Positions 17,852 through 27,272 of a stretch of DNA of 64,000 nt are shown here, one piece after another. The stretch is taken from contig NZ_JARVSF010000013.1 of NCBI RefSeq assembly GCF_030209355.1, forward strand, positions 62,001 to 126,000. The letters are read 5' to 3'. The stretch comes from Pseudarthrobacter sp. fls2-241-R2A-127. Lineage in GTDB: Bacteria; Actinomycetota; Actinomycetes; Actinomycetales; Micrococcaceae. The notes under the pieces were generated by a model. That model saw only the letters and a program-made list of their open reading frames with translations, was not told the origin of the DNA and made no database searches. Every line of letters begins with the position of its first letter. Position 1 is the first letter of the stretch. The translations under genes and the position numbers were made by a program.

Positions 17852-19080
17852 CAGAGCCTGCCGCGGAGTGTTGCCAGCCGTGAGGCAGCTTCCGCCAGGA
17901 CGTCGTCCTTCTTGCAGAAGGCGAAACGCAGCAGGCTGCGCGTCCGTTCCGCGCCCTCAGGATGGCAGAAGACCGGGACCGGGATGGCTGCAACACCCAC
18001 CAGTGCGGGCAGGCGGCGGGCGAGGTCCAGCGCATCGGTGATGCCCAGCGGTGCGGTGTCCACGTTGACGAAGTAAGTGCCCTGCGGCGTGAAGACGTCA
18101 AATCCGGCATCCCTGAGGCCTGCGCTGAGGATGTCCCGTTTCTTCTCCAGGGTGGCTGCGATGCCGTGGAAGAAAGCGTCAGGCTGGCCCAGGCCCGTGG
18201 CGATTGCTGCCTGGAACGGGGTTCCGGAACTGTACGTAAGGAACTGCTTCACCGTCCGCACCGCAGCCACCAGGTCCTCGGGCCCGGTCAGCCAGCCCAC
18301 CTTCCAGCCTGTCAGCGAGAACGTCTTTCCGGCCGAGGAGATGGTGATCGTGTTCCCGGCGGCTCCGGGCAGGGTTGCCACGGGGACATGGGTGACCCCG
18401 AACGTGAGGTGCTCGTACACCTCGTCGGTGACGATGATGCTGCCGTGCTTGGCAGCAAGGTCTACCACCCGCTGCAGGACGGCTTTCGGAAAAACAGCGC
18501 CGGTGGGATTGTGCGGGTTGTTCAGCAGCACCACGCGGGTGCGGCCGCTGAACGCCGATTCCAGCGCGGAGAGGTCAGGCATGAAGTCCGGGGCGGCCAG
18601 CGGTACGGTCACGTGGGTGGCGCCGGTGAGGCCGATGACCGCACCGTAGGAGTCGTAGAACGGCTCGAAGGTCAGGACTTCGTCGCCGGGACCGGCGAAT
18701 GCCAGCAGTGCGGCCGCGATCCCTTCGGTGGCCCCGGTGGTGATGATGACCTCCGTGGCGGGATCGGGCGTCAATCCGTAGAAGCGTTCCTGGTGTGCGG
18801 ACACCGCCTGGCGGAGTTCGGGGAGGCCTTTTCCGGGCGCGTACTGGTTGGCTCCGGCGGCGATGGCCGCGCGCGCCGCCTCCCTGATCTCCAGCGGCCC
18901 GTCCTCATCCGGGAAGCCCTGGCCCAGGTTGATGGCGCCGGTCTGGACGGCAAGGGTGGTCATCTCTTCGAAGATGGTGACACCCAGTCCGCCGTCGCGT
19001 GCCAGCAGGTTGGCGCCGAGCGCGGTCCGCTGCCAGGGAGCAGGTGCCAGGGGCGCGGAAAGTTCCCGTGGAGGATGCAT
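17851..19080 (-). CDS. Class I/II pyridoxal-phosphate aminotransferase
   Basis: The protein of about 409 residues has the fold-type I pattern: NLGQGFPDEDGP near the N-terminus, ATEGIAAALLAF, NNPHNPTGAVF, the DEVYEHLTF region and the PLP lysine in SSAGKTFSLTGWKVGW. The closest functional analogues are methionine/kynurenine-glutamine aminotransferases (YbdL/KAT type). The frame stays open past coaD's start. I used the ATG at 19080 (MHPPRELSAP); an ATG at 19107 is an alternative and would leave just 16 bp to the divergent coaD. Confidence 0.85.
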   Translation of the reverse strand: MHPPRELSAPLAPAPWQRTALGANLLARDGGLGVTIFEEMTTLAVQTGAINLGQGFPDEDGPLEIREAARAAIAAGANQYAPGKGLPELRQAVSAHQERFYGLTPDPATEVIITTGATEGIAAALLAFAGPGDEVLTFEPFYDSYGAVIGLTGATHVTVPLAAPDFMPDLSALESAFSGRTRVVLLNNPHNPTGAVFPKAVLQRVVDLAAKHGSIIVTDEVYEHLTFGVTHVPVATLPGAAGNTITISSAGKTFSLTGWKVGWLTGPEDLVAAVRTVKQFLTYSSGTPFQAAIATGLGQPDAFFHGIAATLEKKRDILSAGLRDAGFDVFTPQGTYFVNVDTAPLGITDALDLARRLPALVGVAAIPVPVFCHPEGAERTRSLLRFAFCKKDDVLAEAASRLATLRGRL

Positions 19081-19123
19081 CCAGTCATGGTATCCCGGCC
19101 TTTCCATGCGGTAGGTTCGGAGC

Positions 19124-19624
19124 ATGAGACGCGCTGTGTGCCCCGGATCCTTCGACCCCATCCACAACGGCCATCTCGAAGTCATAGCCCGGGCAGCAGG
19201 CCTTTTTGACGAGGTCATCGTGGCCATCTCCACCAACTACGCCAAGAACTACATGTTCACCCTGGAAGAGCGGCTGGACATGGCCCGGGAGACGCTGGCT
19301 TCGCTCAAAGGCATCGTGGTGGAGCCTGTAGGCGCCGGGCTGCTCGCCGAATACTGCCGGCACCGTGGGGTGTCCGCCATCGTCAAGGGGCTGCGCTCGT
19401 CGTCGGATTTTGACTACGAACTTCCCATGGCGACGATGAACCGGCAGCTCAGCGGCGTGGAAACAGTGTTCCTCCCGGCTGAGGCCAGCTACCTCCACTT
19501 GTCGTCCACCCTGATCAAAGAGGTGGCGGCACTGGGCGGCAGCGTCTCGGACTACGTGCCCCGTTCGGTGCACCGCCGCCTGGTGACCGGCGAGCCTGGC
19601 CCGGATCAGCGGCCAAGACGGTAG
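19124..19624 (+). CDS. coaD: Phosphopantetheine adenylyltransferase
   Basis: CoaD makes dephospho-CoA from 4'-phosphopantetheine and ATP. The 166-residue protein has the nucleotidyltransferase motif CPGSFDPIHNGHLEVI at residues 6-21 and the family stretch AIVKGLRSSSDFDYELPMATMNRQL, so the active site is complete. It starts divergently from the aminotransferase with little room for separate promoters and is followed by yceD-rpmF-rnc-mutM. Confidence 0.95.
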   Translation: MRRAVCPGSFDPIHNGHLEVIARAAGLFDEVIVAISTNYAKNYMFTLEERLDMARETLASLKGIVVEPVGAGLLAEYCRHRGVSAIVKGLRSSSDFDYELPMATMNRQLSGVETVFLPAEASYLHLSSTLIKEVAALGGSVSDYVPRSVHRRLVTGEPGPDQRPRR

Positions 19625-19659
19625 GATGGACGGGTACTTCGGCGCCGCCGCATGCCGGT

Positions 19660-19689
19660 TTGAGTCACCATGGCTCTTCAGGCTAGGAT
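19660..19689 (+). promoter_or_regulatory. Putative promoter for yceD-rpmF-rnc-mutM
   Basis: TTGAGT (19660-19665) and TAGGAT (19684-19689) with an 18-bp spacer lie about 35 bp before the proposed yceD start and directly after the coaD stop. Confidence 0.4.
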
Positions 19690-19722
19690 GGTACGTCGGT
19701 CATATGTTCAACAGGAGTTCTC

Positions 19723-20271
19723 ATTAAAAGAGATGCTGGTTCGCCCCTGGCGTTCGACGTCAAGGACCTCGGGCGCAGCCCGGGAAGCATGCGGACACTG
19801 AAGGAACATGTACCCGCACCGAGTGATCTTGGTGTGGCGCTCATTGGTGTTCAGGAAGGCTCGGATGTCGAGCTTGACCTGAGGCTTGAGGCCGTACACG
19901 AAGGAATTCTGGTATCAGGAACCGCTGCCGTCGAAGTAACCGGCGAATGCGGCCGATGCCTGGATCCCCTTGCGTATGACCTTGAGGTCAATGTGCAAGA
20001 ACTTTTCTTCTATGAAGGTGCTGAGCTTTCGGACGAAGAAGAAGATGAAGAGCAACGTCGAGTCGAGCACGATGTAATCGATCTTGAACCGGTGTTGCGG
20101 GACGCGGTTGTCACCAACCTGCCGTTCCAGCCGGTGTGCCGGGAAGACTGCCAGGGCCTTTGCTCCGAATGCGGAGCTCGCCTGGAAGACGAGCCGGGGC
20201 ACCACCACGAGGTCCTGGATCCTCGCTGGGCTGCCCTAGCTGATATGGCTAAGCCTGACCGGCAAAATTGA
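19723..20271 (+). CDS. yceD: DUF177 (YceD) 23S rRNA accumulation protein, apparent ATT start
   Basis: YceD-family proteins precede rpmF in most bacteria and are linked to 23S rRNA and L32 handling. The conserved N-terminus (SPLAFDVKDLGRSPGSM) lies upstream of the first ATG at 19789, so that ATG is too late. No ATG, GTG or TTG occurs in frame further upstream. ATT at 19723 has AGGAG (19713-19717) five bases before it, an ideal spacing. The body carries GECGRCLDPL and CREDCQGLCSECG cysteine motifs. A short out-of-frame ORF (ATG 19704) ends at 19727 over the start. The length from ATT is about 182 residues. Confidence 0.85.
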   Translation: MKRDAGSPLAFDVKDLGRSPGSMRTLKEHVPAPSDLGVALIGVQEGSDVELDLRLEAVHEGILVSGTAAVEVTGECGRCLDPLAYDLEVNVQELFFYEGAELSDEEEDEEQRRVEHDVIDLEPVLRDAVVTNLPFQPVCREDCQGLCSECGARLEDEPGHHHEVLDPRWAALADMAKPDRQN

Positions 20272-20307
20272 TTTGTACGTGTTTGTCTAGAGAGAAATGA
20301 GTTAGCC

Positions 20308-20511
20308 GTGGCTGTTCCCAAGCGGAAAATGTCTCGCTCGAATACCCGCGCCCGCCGCTCGCAGTGGAAGGCGACCGCCCCCCACCTGGTGAAGACCGTT
20401 GAGAACGGCCAGGTCACCTACAGCTTGCCGCACCAGGCAAAGGTCGTTACCGACTCTGCTGGCACCGCGCTGTTCCTTGAGTACAAGGGCCGCAAGGTCG
20501 CTGACGTCTAA
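20308..20511 (+). CDS. rpmF: 50S ribosomal protein L32
   Basis: This 67-residue protein begins (M)[20 protein letters not shown], the standard L32 N-terminus. It starts with GTG. The zinc-binding cysteine pairs found in some L32 paralogues are absent, so it is the zinc-independent (C-minus) form. It lies 36 bp after yceD and 20 bp before rnc. Confidence 0.96.
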   Translation: MAVPKRKMSRSNTRARRSQWKATAPHLVKTVENGQVTYSLPHQAKVVTDSAGTALFLEYKGRKVADV

Positions 20512-20531
20512 TCGGCCCAACAGGCTGACTG

Positions 20532-21260
20532 ATGTCTTCAACTGAAGAGCTTCTGAAGCGTCTCGGTGTCTCTATTGACGCCGGGACGCTTCGTCTTGCG
20601 CTCACCCACCGTTCGTATGCCTACGAGAACGGCGGCATACCCACCAATGAGCGGCTCGAGTTCCTGGGGGACTCGATTCTGGGCTTCTCGGTGACCGATG
20701 CCCTGTACCGGGACAACCCGGACCTGCCCGAAGGCGAGCTCGCCAAGCGCCGGTCCGCCGTCGTCAGCACCCGTGCACTGGCCGGCATCGGACGCAGCCT
20801 GGGCATCGGCGAATTCATCTACCTCGGGCAGGGCGAAAAGCTCACCCACGGGAAGAACAAGGCGTCCATCCTTGCGGACACCATGGAAGCCCTGATCGGT
20901 GCCACCTACGTCTCCAACGACATCGAGACCGCCCGTCGGCTGGTTATGCGGCTGATCGGTCCGATGCTGAAGGACGCCGCCGTCCTGGGCGCCGGAACCG
21001 ACTGGAAGACCAGCATTCAGGAACTGGCTGCCAGCCGGCAGCTCGGCAGCATCCACTACGCAGTGGACGGCTCGGGACCGGACCATGCCCGGACGTTCAC
21101 GGCCGTCCTGAACATCGGCGGCAACGCCTACGGCAAGGGCTCCGGGCATTCGAAGAAAGAAGCCGAACAGGAAGCCGCAGCCGACGCGTGGCGGGTGCTT
21201 TCGGGGGCTGGAGCCCAGGATACCGCCGGTACGTCCGCCGGCTCCGCAGCCGCCAAGTAG
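20532..21260 (+). CDS. rnc: Ribonuclease III
   Basis: RNase III cuts double-stranded RNA, including rRNA precursors. The 242-residue protein has the catalytic signature [21 protein letters not shown] near residue 37, a second acidic cluster [12 protein letters not shown], and a C-terminal double-stranded RNA-binding domain (about residues 155-225, [11 protein letters not shown]...[16 protein letters not shown]). mutM starts 5 bp after the stop. Confidence 0.96.
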   Translation: MSSTEELLKRLGVSIDAGTLRLALTHRSYAYENGGIPTNERLEFLGDSILGFSVTDALYRDNPDLPEGELAKRRSAVVSTRALAGIGRSLGIGEFIYLGQGEKLTHGKNKASILADTMEALIGATYVSNDIETARRLVMRLIGPMLKDAAVLGAGTDWKTSIQELAASRQLGSIHYAVDGSGPDHARTFTAVLNIGGNAYGKGSGHSKKEAEQEAAADAWRVLSGAGAQDTAGTSAGSAAAK

Positions 21261-21265
21261 CGTCC

Positions 21266-22234
21266 GTGCCGGAACTTCCCGAGGTTGAAGTGGTGCGCCG
21301 CGGCCTGGTCCGCTGGGTCCGCGGCAGGACCGTCCAAAGCGTCGATGTCCTCGACCCGCGCTCCATCCGGCGTCACGCACTGGGGGCTCAAGACTTCATC
21401 GGCAACCTCGAAGGCGCCACGGTGTCCGACGTGGTCCGTCGCGGTAAATTCCTCTGGATGCCGCTGACGGACAACGGCGCTGCCGGGCCCGGACATCCGG
21501 AAACCAGCCAGGCACCGGAAGTTGCCCTCATGGCGCACCTGGGTATGAGCGGACAGCTGCTGATGCAGGGCCCGGGCGTTCCCGACGAGAAACACCTCAA
21601 AGTACGGCTGACCCTCAGTCCGCGTGAGGGCATGCCGGACCAACTGCGCTTCGTTGACCAGCGGATCTTCGGCGGCCTCTTCGTGACTGCCCTGGTACCC
21701 ACCGATGACGGCGGCCCCGGGGGTCTCGCCGAATCGCCGCTTCCGTTGATCGCGGCGGAAGCAGCCCATATAGCCCGGGACCCGCTGGACCCCGCATTCT
21801 CCTTCGATCTCTTCTACCAGCGCCTCCGGAAACGTAAAACCGGGCTCAAACGGGCACTCCTGGACCAGGGGATGGTGTCCGGGATCGGAAACATCTACGC
21901 CGACGAAGCCCTGTGGCGCGCGAAGCTTCACTACGCACGGGCCACCGACACACTCCGCCGGGCCGAGGCGCAGCGCGTCCTGGACAGCGCCCGCGAGGTG
22001 ATGCTGGATGCCCTGGCGGCCGGGGGCACCAGTTTCGACTCCCTGTACGTCAACGTCAACGGAGCCTCGGGCTACTTCGACAGGTCCCTTAACGCCTACG
22101 GGCGCGGCGGCGAGCCCTGCAAACGCTGTGCCGCAGTGGGAATCCAGTCGATTATCCGCCGCGAGCAGTTCATGAACCGTTCGTCCCACACGTGCCCCGT
22201 GTGCCAGCCCCGGCCGCGGAACGGCCGCTGGTAG
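21266..22234 (+). CDS. mutM: Formamidopyrimidine-DNA glycosylase
   Basis: MutM removes 8-oxoguanine and nicks the strand. The GTG start gives (M)[13 protein letters not shown], placing the catalytic proline directly after the initiator; the longer open frame upstream lies in the rnc coding region. Also visible are the N-terminal lysine region RGKFLWMPL, the MSGQL motif, the helix-two-turn-helix [15 protein letters not shown] and the C-terminal zinc finger CKRC...CPVCQ. A Gly/Pro-rich insertion sits at about residues 70-85. The protein has 322 residues. Confidence 0.95.
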   Translation: MPELPEVEVVRRGLVRWVRGRTVQSVDVLDPRSIRRHALGAQDFIGNLEGATVSDVVRRGKFLWMPLTDNGAAGPGHPETSQAPEVALMAHLGMSGQLLMQGPGVPDEKHLKVRLTLSPREGMPDQLRFVDQRIFGGLFVTALVPTDDGGPGGLAESPLPLIAAEAAHIARDPLDPAFSFDLFYQRLRKRKTGLKRALLDQGMVSGIGNIYADEALWRAKLHYARATDTLRRAEAQRVLDSAREVMLDALAAGGTSFDSLYVNVNGASGYFDRSLNAYGRGGEPCKRCAAVGIQSIIRREQFMNRSSHTCPVCQPRPRNGRW

Positions 22235-22358
22235 GTTCCACAGCATGCCCCCGGAACCCGGCGCGGCACCCGCTCCTCACCGGGCACTCCTGGCCGCCCG
22301 CCGTCGTCCGCTGAACTGGAGACCTCTGTCTGTCCGCTGAACCGGCGGCTTCCCGAAG

Positions 22359-23354
22359 TCAGCGGAGTCGGGTGCCAGCCGTGAAACCTGGTCTGTAGTA
22401 GTCGGCCAGCCGCGCCAATCCCTCATCCAGCGACACCTCCGGAACCCAGTCCAGGAGGGCCCGGGTTTCGCGCTGGTCGAACCAGTGGGCCGTGGACAGT
22501 TGCTCGGCAAGGAAGGCCGTCATGGGCGGTTCCTCCTCCCGGCCGGACCGGAGCCAGGCCCGTTCCACCACCGAGCCCGCAAGCCGCGCAAGCCTGCCGG
22601 GCACCGACCACGACGGCGCCGGCACCCCGCCGGCAGCGCAGATGCCGGCCAACAGCTCGCCGACAGGCCGGGGTTCCCCATTAGTGACCACAATGGCCCT
22701 GCCATGGACGTGCCCCATCCGGTCCAGCGCCGCCACGATCGCGGCCGCGGCGTTGTCAACGAACGTGGTGTCGATCAGGGCGGCGCCGGCATCGAGCAGC
22801 GGCAGCCGGCGTGCCGCGGCCCGCGCCAGCACACGCTCCACCAACTGCGTGTCTCCCGGACCCCAGACGACGTGCGGGCGGACCGCGGTGACGCGGAAGT
22901 CCGGGGCGTCCGCGGCGAGGGCCGCCAGCTCGGCCCGGGCCTTGGTGCGCGAGTAGTTGCCATGCGCGTGTTCGGGGTCCGCCGGTTCTGCCCCCAACCC
23001 GGCGATGGCGGCCCCCGTGTTGGCCACGGACGGGGAGGACACGTACACCAGGTCCCGCACGCCGGCCTCGCGGGCGGCGTGGAGCAGGCGCCGGGTTCCC
23101 CGGACATTCACCTCGTCAAACTCCGCTGCGCGGCCGGTGAAGGAAACCTTGGCGGCCAGGTGGACCACCGCTTCCATGCCCTGCACCGCTTCCTTGACTG
23201 CGGCATCATCGGTGAGGGAGTTGCAACGGTCGGCGGCGCCGTCAACGCCCGAGGGACGCCGTTGGAAGGTGGCCACGGTGTGTCCCCGGCGCACCAGCAA
23301 CGCGGCCACCTCCCGGCCCAGGAGCCCGCTCGCCCCGGTGACCAGGACTTTCAC
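22359..23354 (-). CDS. oleD: OleD: 2-alkyl-3-ketoacid reductase of olefin biosynthesis
   Basis: The 331-residue short-chain dehydrogenase/epimerase-type protein has the Rossmann motif VLVTGASGLLGREVAALL at residues 3-20 and the 3-beta-HSD-like segments VVHLAAKVSFTGRAAEFDEVNVRGTRRLL and YSRTKARAE (YxxxK). In Ole pathways OleD reduces the 2-alkyl-3-ketoacid made by OleA to a 2-alkyl-3-hydroxyacid. The ATG overlaps the oleBC stop by four bases (ATGA), so it is the third gene of the oleA-oleBC-oleD operon. The name depends strongly on this context. Confidence 0.88.
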   Translation of the reverse strand: MKVLVTGASGLLGREVAALLVRRGHTVATFQRRPSGVDGAADRCNSLTDDAAVKEAVQGMEAVVHLAAKVSFTGRAAEFDEVNVRGTRRLLHAAREAGVRDLVYVSSPSVANTGAAIAGLGAEPADPEHAHGNYSRTKARAELAALAADAPDFRVTAVRPHVVWGPGDTQLVERVLARAAARRLPLLDAGAALIDTTFVDNAAAAIVAALDRMGHVHGRAIVVTNGEPRPVGELLAGICAAGGVPAPSWSVPGRLARLAGSVVERAWLRSGREEEPPMTAFLAEQLSTAHWFDQRETRALLDWVPEVSLDEGLARLADYYRPGFTAGTRLR

Positions 23355-26026
23355 GGCGTCCCCGGTCGGCCGCCGGCCAGCACCTTCGACGCCCAGCGGG
23401 ACAGCCGGGTCCGGTCGATTTTGGCGTTGTGGCGGATATCGGTGGGCTGGGCGGGCACCACCAGGACCGCTGACACGGGCACACCCGCTGCGGCAGCCGC
23501 CTCACGCACCCGTCCGGCCAGTTCGGGGTCCGCAGGACCGGCCTTGCGGGCGGTAGGCACGGTTTCCACCACCGCGACGACGGCCTGGGTCCCCGCCGGT
23601 CCCACCCCAACAACGGCGGCCATGCGCACGCTGTCCAGGGTCTCGATGGCCTGTTCAGGACCCACCGGCGTTACCACCGCTCCTGGAGCTGTCACGATGT
23701 GCGCCAGGCGCCCTTCCACCCACAGCCGTCCCTCGGCGTCGAAGTGGCCCACGTCCCCGGTGCGGTGCCATCCGGCCGTGCCGGCGCTCGCTTGCTGGGT
23801 GAGCCAAAGCCGGTCGTAGGAGTCCTTAACATGCGGCGCGCTGACCAGTATCTCGCCGGTGACACCGGGCTCCGTCACGGGGCGGGCTGCGGGAGCTGTG
23901 CCGTCCTCTGCCAGCGGGAGGACGGCAACCCGGGCGCCATGGACGGGCAGGCCCACGCAGACCCCATTGCCGGCCCCCGCCACAGTCCCGGCTCCGGCGG
24001 CCCGGATTTGTTCAAGGCTGATATCGGTGACGGGAAGGGCTTCGGTCATCCCGTACGGCGTGTGCAATGAGGCACGGGGCAGCAGCCGCTGCACCCCGGC
24101 GAGGAGCGGTTCCGGAACGGGGGCGCCGGCGGAGAGCAGCAGTTCGACGCGGGCCAACGCCGCGGCGCCGGCGGAGCTGAGGCCGCTCTCGGTGGCCAGG
24201 ACATTGCGCAGCGCCGCAGGCGAGGCGAAAACCACCGTTGCGTCAACTGCCGAGGCCGCTTCGGCGAGGGCACACGCCGTCAAGGTGCGCGGGGCCGTGA
24301 CGTCCATGGCAGGTGTCACCGAGACGGCGCCCAGGGCCGGCCCCAGCAGGGCGAATGGCGCGAAGCCCGCCACCAGGCGGTCACCGGGCTGGATCCCGAA
24401 GGTTTCAGCCACGGTATCCCGCATCGCTGCCAGTTGCCGGTGCGTGTAGACGACGCCCTTGGCGGGCCCGGTGGAACCGGACGTGAACAGCACGGCTGCG
24501 GGCTGGTCCGGCGCCGGGCTCTCGCTGGAGCGGTCTCCGCTGCGGGCTCCTGCCTCTGCCAGGCCGGGGAGGGACGCTTCGACCCCAAGGATGCGGCGGC
24601 GCCCGGCGGCCAGGTCGGCCACGCTGATAAGCCTGGCAGCCCATCCGAGGACCCGGGCCGCCGCCAGCGCCTTGTCGATTCCTATCAGGAAATCCGGGGT
24701 GGCCCCTTTGACGGCACGGCTCAGCCCCTTGGTGCCCAGGCCGGCGTCAGCCACCACCACCACGGCTCCCAGGCGCAGGCAGGCATAGAGGGCCACCGTC
24801 AGGTCCACTCCGGGCGGGACCATCAGGCTCACGCGGCTGCCCTTGCCGACGCCGAGCCCGGCCAGCCCGGCTGACACGTCGGCAACGTTCTTTTCCAGCT
24901 GTTCCCAGCTGAGCGAACGGGCAACGCTGCCGTCCGGCGCCATCTCCGAGACCGCCGTCCCGCTGCCGGCGGGCCCGGCTGCGAGCTCATCAAGGAGCGT
25001 CCAGAGGGGACGGAACCCGTCCTGTCCGGCAGACACGGCATGGCCCGCCCCGGTGCCTTTCGGCGCGGAGCCACCGGCCGCCGTCGTACCTTCCGTTCCG
25101 GCGACGTGCTCCGCGAGCCAGCCGACGATGGCCGGGGCGATGTTCCGGTCTTCCGCCAGAAGGTGTCCGGCGCCCTCGTAGCGGTGCACCTTGGCCGCCG
25201 GCATTCGCTGCAAGAGGTCTTTTAGGTACCGGTCGGAGAAGATCGGGTCCCGCGGGCCCCACAACATCAAGGCGGGGACGTCCAGGCCCCGGAGGCCTTC
25301 GGCCACGTGGGTGAGTGCCGGGTGGCTGGGATGGGATGCATCCACGGGGATGTCGGCCACAAAGTTTCCCACGCCCTGACGGCGTGAAACCCCGCGGTAC
25401 GGGGCCATATATGCGGCCCGGATATCCGCCGGCAGCGGCGGGCTGGCGAGCGAGTGCGTCACCCGCAGGAAAGCGTCCGACGTCGTGGTTCCCCACTTGT
25501 GCACGGCCGGATGCAGCGCCAGGCGCAGTGCCGGCGGGATCCGGGAACCGCCGGGCTGGTGGACGGCAGTGTTGGTGAGCACCACGCCGGCGAGCTGGTG
25601 CTGATGGGCCAAGGCCCAGCCGAGGCTGATCACGCCGCCCCAGTCGTGGCCCGCGGTGACCACGGGCCCGTCCAGTCCCAGGGCATCGGTGAGGTCGCCA
25701 AGGTCGCTGATCCTGTCGGCGAGCCGGCGGAACACACCGGTGCGTTCGGAGAAGCCCATGTCCAGCTGGTCCACCGCCACCACGCGCCAAGGCCGGGCCG
25801 GGTCGGTTCCGGCAGCAAGCAGGCTCCGCCAGAGGTAGGACCAGGTGGGGTTGCCGTGCACGCACAGCAGCGTCCCGGCCGGGACCAGGCCGAGCCGCTC
25901 CAGCTGCGGCCCGTTATCCAGCACGTGCCAGCGGTGCACCGTGCCTGCCGGGTCCGTGCCCGCCGTGGACGGAACATCGATCTTGCGCGACCATTCGGCG
26001 TCGACGCCGGGCCAGGCCGCGATCAC
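23351..26026 (-). CDS. oleBC: OleBC fusion: beta-lactone decarboxylase plus beta-lactone synthetase
   Basis: This 891-residue fusion has an N-terminal alpha/beta hydrolase of the haloalkane dehalogenase type (about residues 1-310; HGNPTWSYLW oxyanion motif, nucleophile Asp near residue 128 in AGHDWGG) and a C-terminal AMP-binding ligase-type domain (about 340-891; LFTSGSTGPAKGVVYTH, TPYGMTEALP, WHRTGDVGHFD). OleC closes the hydroxyacid to a beta-lactone and OleB removes CO2 to give a cis-olefin. Fusion of the two is the known actinobacterial arrangement, as in Micrococcus. The GTG start overlaps the oleA stop (GTGA); the longer frame upstream runs antisense within oleA. Confidence 0.9.
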   Translation of the reverse strand: MIAAWPGVDAEWSRKIDVPSTAGTDPAGTVHRWHVLDNGPQLERLGLVPAGTLLCVHGNPTWSYLWRSLLAAGTDPARPWRVVAVDQLDMGFSERTGVFRRLADRISDLGDLTDALGLDGPVVTAGHDWGGVISLGWALAHQHQLAGVVLTNTAVHQPGGSRIPPALRLALHPAVHKWGTTTSDAFLRVTHSLASPPLPADIRAAYMAPYRGVSRRQGVGNFVADIPVDASHPSHPALTHVAEGLRGLDVPALMLWGPRDPIFSDRYLKDLLQRMPAAKVHRYEGAGHLLAEDRNIAPAIVGWLAEHVAGTEGTTAAGGSAPKGTGAGHAVSAGQDGFRPLWTLLDELAAGPAGSGTAVSEMAPDGSVARSLSWEQLEKNVADVSAGLAGLGVGKGSRVSLMVPPGVDLTVALYACLRLGAVVVVADAGLGTKGLSRAVKGATPDFLIGIDKALAAARVLGWAARLISVADLAAGRRRILGVEASLPGLAEAGARSGDRSSESPAPDQPAAVLFTSGSTGPAKGVVYTHRQLAAMRDTVAETFGIQPGDRLVAGFAPFALLGPALGAVSVTPAMDVTAPRTLTACALAEAASAVDATVVFASPAALRNVLATESGLSSAGAAALARVELLLSAGAPVPEPLLAGVQRLLPRASLHTPYGMTEALPVTDISLEQIRAAGAGTVAGAGNGVCVGLPVHGARVAVLPLAEDGTAPAARPVTEPGVTGEILVSAPHVKDSYDRLWLTQQASAGTAGWHRTGDVGHFDAEGRLWVEGRLAHIVTAPGAVVTPVGPEQAIETLDSVRMAAVVGVGPAGTQAVVAVVETVPTARKAGPADPELAGRVREAAAAAGVPVSAVLVVPAQPTDIRHNAKIDRTRLSRWASKVLAGGRPGTP

Positions 26027-27045
26027 CAAACGATTTCCAGCATCGCAGTGTTCAGGCCCGAACCGACGCCCATGCACAGGACCCTGTCCCCGCTTCCGAG
26101 GGTCTGCGTCTCGGCGGCAAGCGTCATCGGCAACGACGCGGGGCCCACGTTGCCCCAGTGCGGGAAGGTGATGGGGACCTTGTCCGGGTCCAGGTCGATC
26201 GCGTTGATGATGGCTTGGGTGTAGGCGTTGCTGACCTGGTGCGTGACGTAGCGGTCCATCCCGGTCCAGTCCCACTCCGGCTGGGCCTCGTGCCAGGCAT
26301 CCACCACCAGCTGCAGGCCGCCGTCGAGCAGGCCCTTGGTGTCGGTGGCCATACCGTCAATACCGCCCACGCAGAGGTCGTGGTGCTCGGTGCCGGCCCG
26401 CATCACGCCGCCCACGATCCGGTGGGCGCCGGGGTGCTGGTCCGCCGGGCCCAGGACGGCGGCGGCGGCGCCGGACCCGAGCGTCAGCGTGGCGAACTCC
26501 CGGTTGAAGTCCTCACGCGTTGTTTCAGGACGCTGCAGCCGGGCAAGCGTGGCCTCCTGCGTCATCTGGGCGTCCTCGCCGTTGACGATCACCGCGTACC
26601 GGATCTGTCCGGAATCGATCATGTTGGCCGCCAGGGTCAGGGCGTTCACGAACCCCAGGCAGGCATTGGCGAGGTCAAAGTTCATGGCCGACGACGGCAG
26701 GCTCAGTCCGTGATGGATCTTCACCGCGACTGAGGGCTCCAGGTTCCGCCGCGTCACCGACGTGTTGATCAGCAGGCCCACCTCCGACGGTTCGATGCCC
26801 GCCTCGGCAAGCGCCTTGGCGCCGGCCTCGATGGCAGCATCATCAAACGAGGTCCCCGCAGCCCACCACCGGCGGTGCGTGATGCCGGCCACGCGCTCGA
26901 GCAGCCGCGGCGGAAACTTCAGCCGCTGCAGGGTCGAGGCCAGCCTGCGGTCGAAATCCGTGGAACTGACGATCCGCGGAGCCTCGACGCTGCTCACGGA
27001 AAGCAGTGCGGTATTGCTGTGCCGGAAGGTTGCATTACCTGCCAA
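26023..27045 (-). CDS. oleA: OleA: thiolase-fold fatty-acyl condensing enzyme
   Basis: OleA joins two long-chain fatty acyl-CoAs head to head to give a 2-alkyl-3-ketoacid. The protein of about 340 residues is KAS III-like: active-site cysteine near residue 129 in NFDLANACLGFVNAL, a C-terminal FPHWGNVGPASLPMTLA (Asn/His region) and GVGSGLNTAMLEI. I chose the TTG at 27045 (GAGGGG 6 nt upstream) because the family N-terminus begins around AGNATFRHSN; a start at 27096 would add 17 residues. It is the first gene of the ole operon, reading away from smc. Confidence 0.9.
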   Translation of the reverse strand: MAGNATFRHSNTALLSVSSVEAPRIVSSTDFDRRLASTLQRLKFPPRLLERVAGITHRRWWAAGTSFDDAAIEAGAKALAEAGIEPSEVGLLINTSVTRRNLEPSVAVKIHHGLSLPSSAMNFDLANACLGFVNALTLAANMIDSGQIRYAVIVNGEDAQMTQEATLARLQRPETTREDFNREFATLTLGSGAAAAVLGPADQHPGAHRIVGGVMRAGTEHHDLCVGGIDGMATDTKGLLDGGLQLVVDAWHEAQPEWDWTGMDRYVTHQVSNAYTQAIINAIDLDPDKVPITFPHWGNVGPASLPMTLAAETQTLGSGDRVLCMGVGSGLNTAMLEIVW

Positions 27046-27272
27046 TTCAAGCCCCTCTTCGTTTTTGTCCTGCAGCCACGCGGTGACTGTACCCACATCA
27101 GTGCAGGCCCAAGAGCTTAACTATGCCTTTGCAGCACCCGATCATGCATATTGGCCCGGGGAGCCGGCACCGGCCACGGAGTGCTGGACGGGAATTGTCG
27201 CCCCTGCGCAGTAGATTATAGGGAGCCGGTTCCAGCATCGTTCCCTACCCCCGCCAGGAGACCAGGAAAGCC

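Noticed and set aside
19789..20271. ATG 19789 as the yceD start
   Set aside because: It would remove the conserved SPLAFDVKDLGRSPGSM N-terminus.
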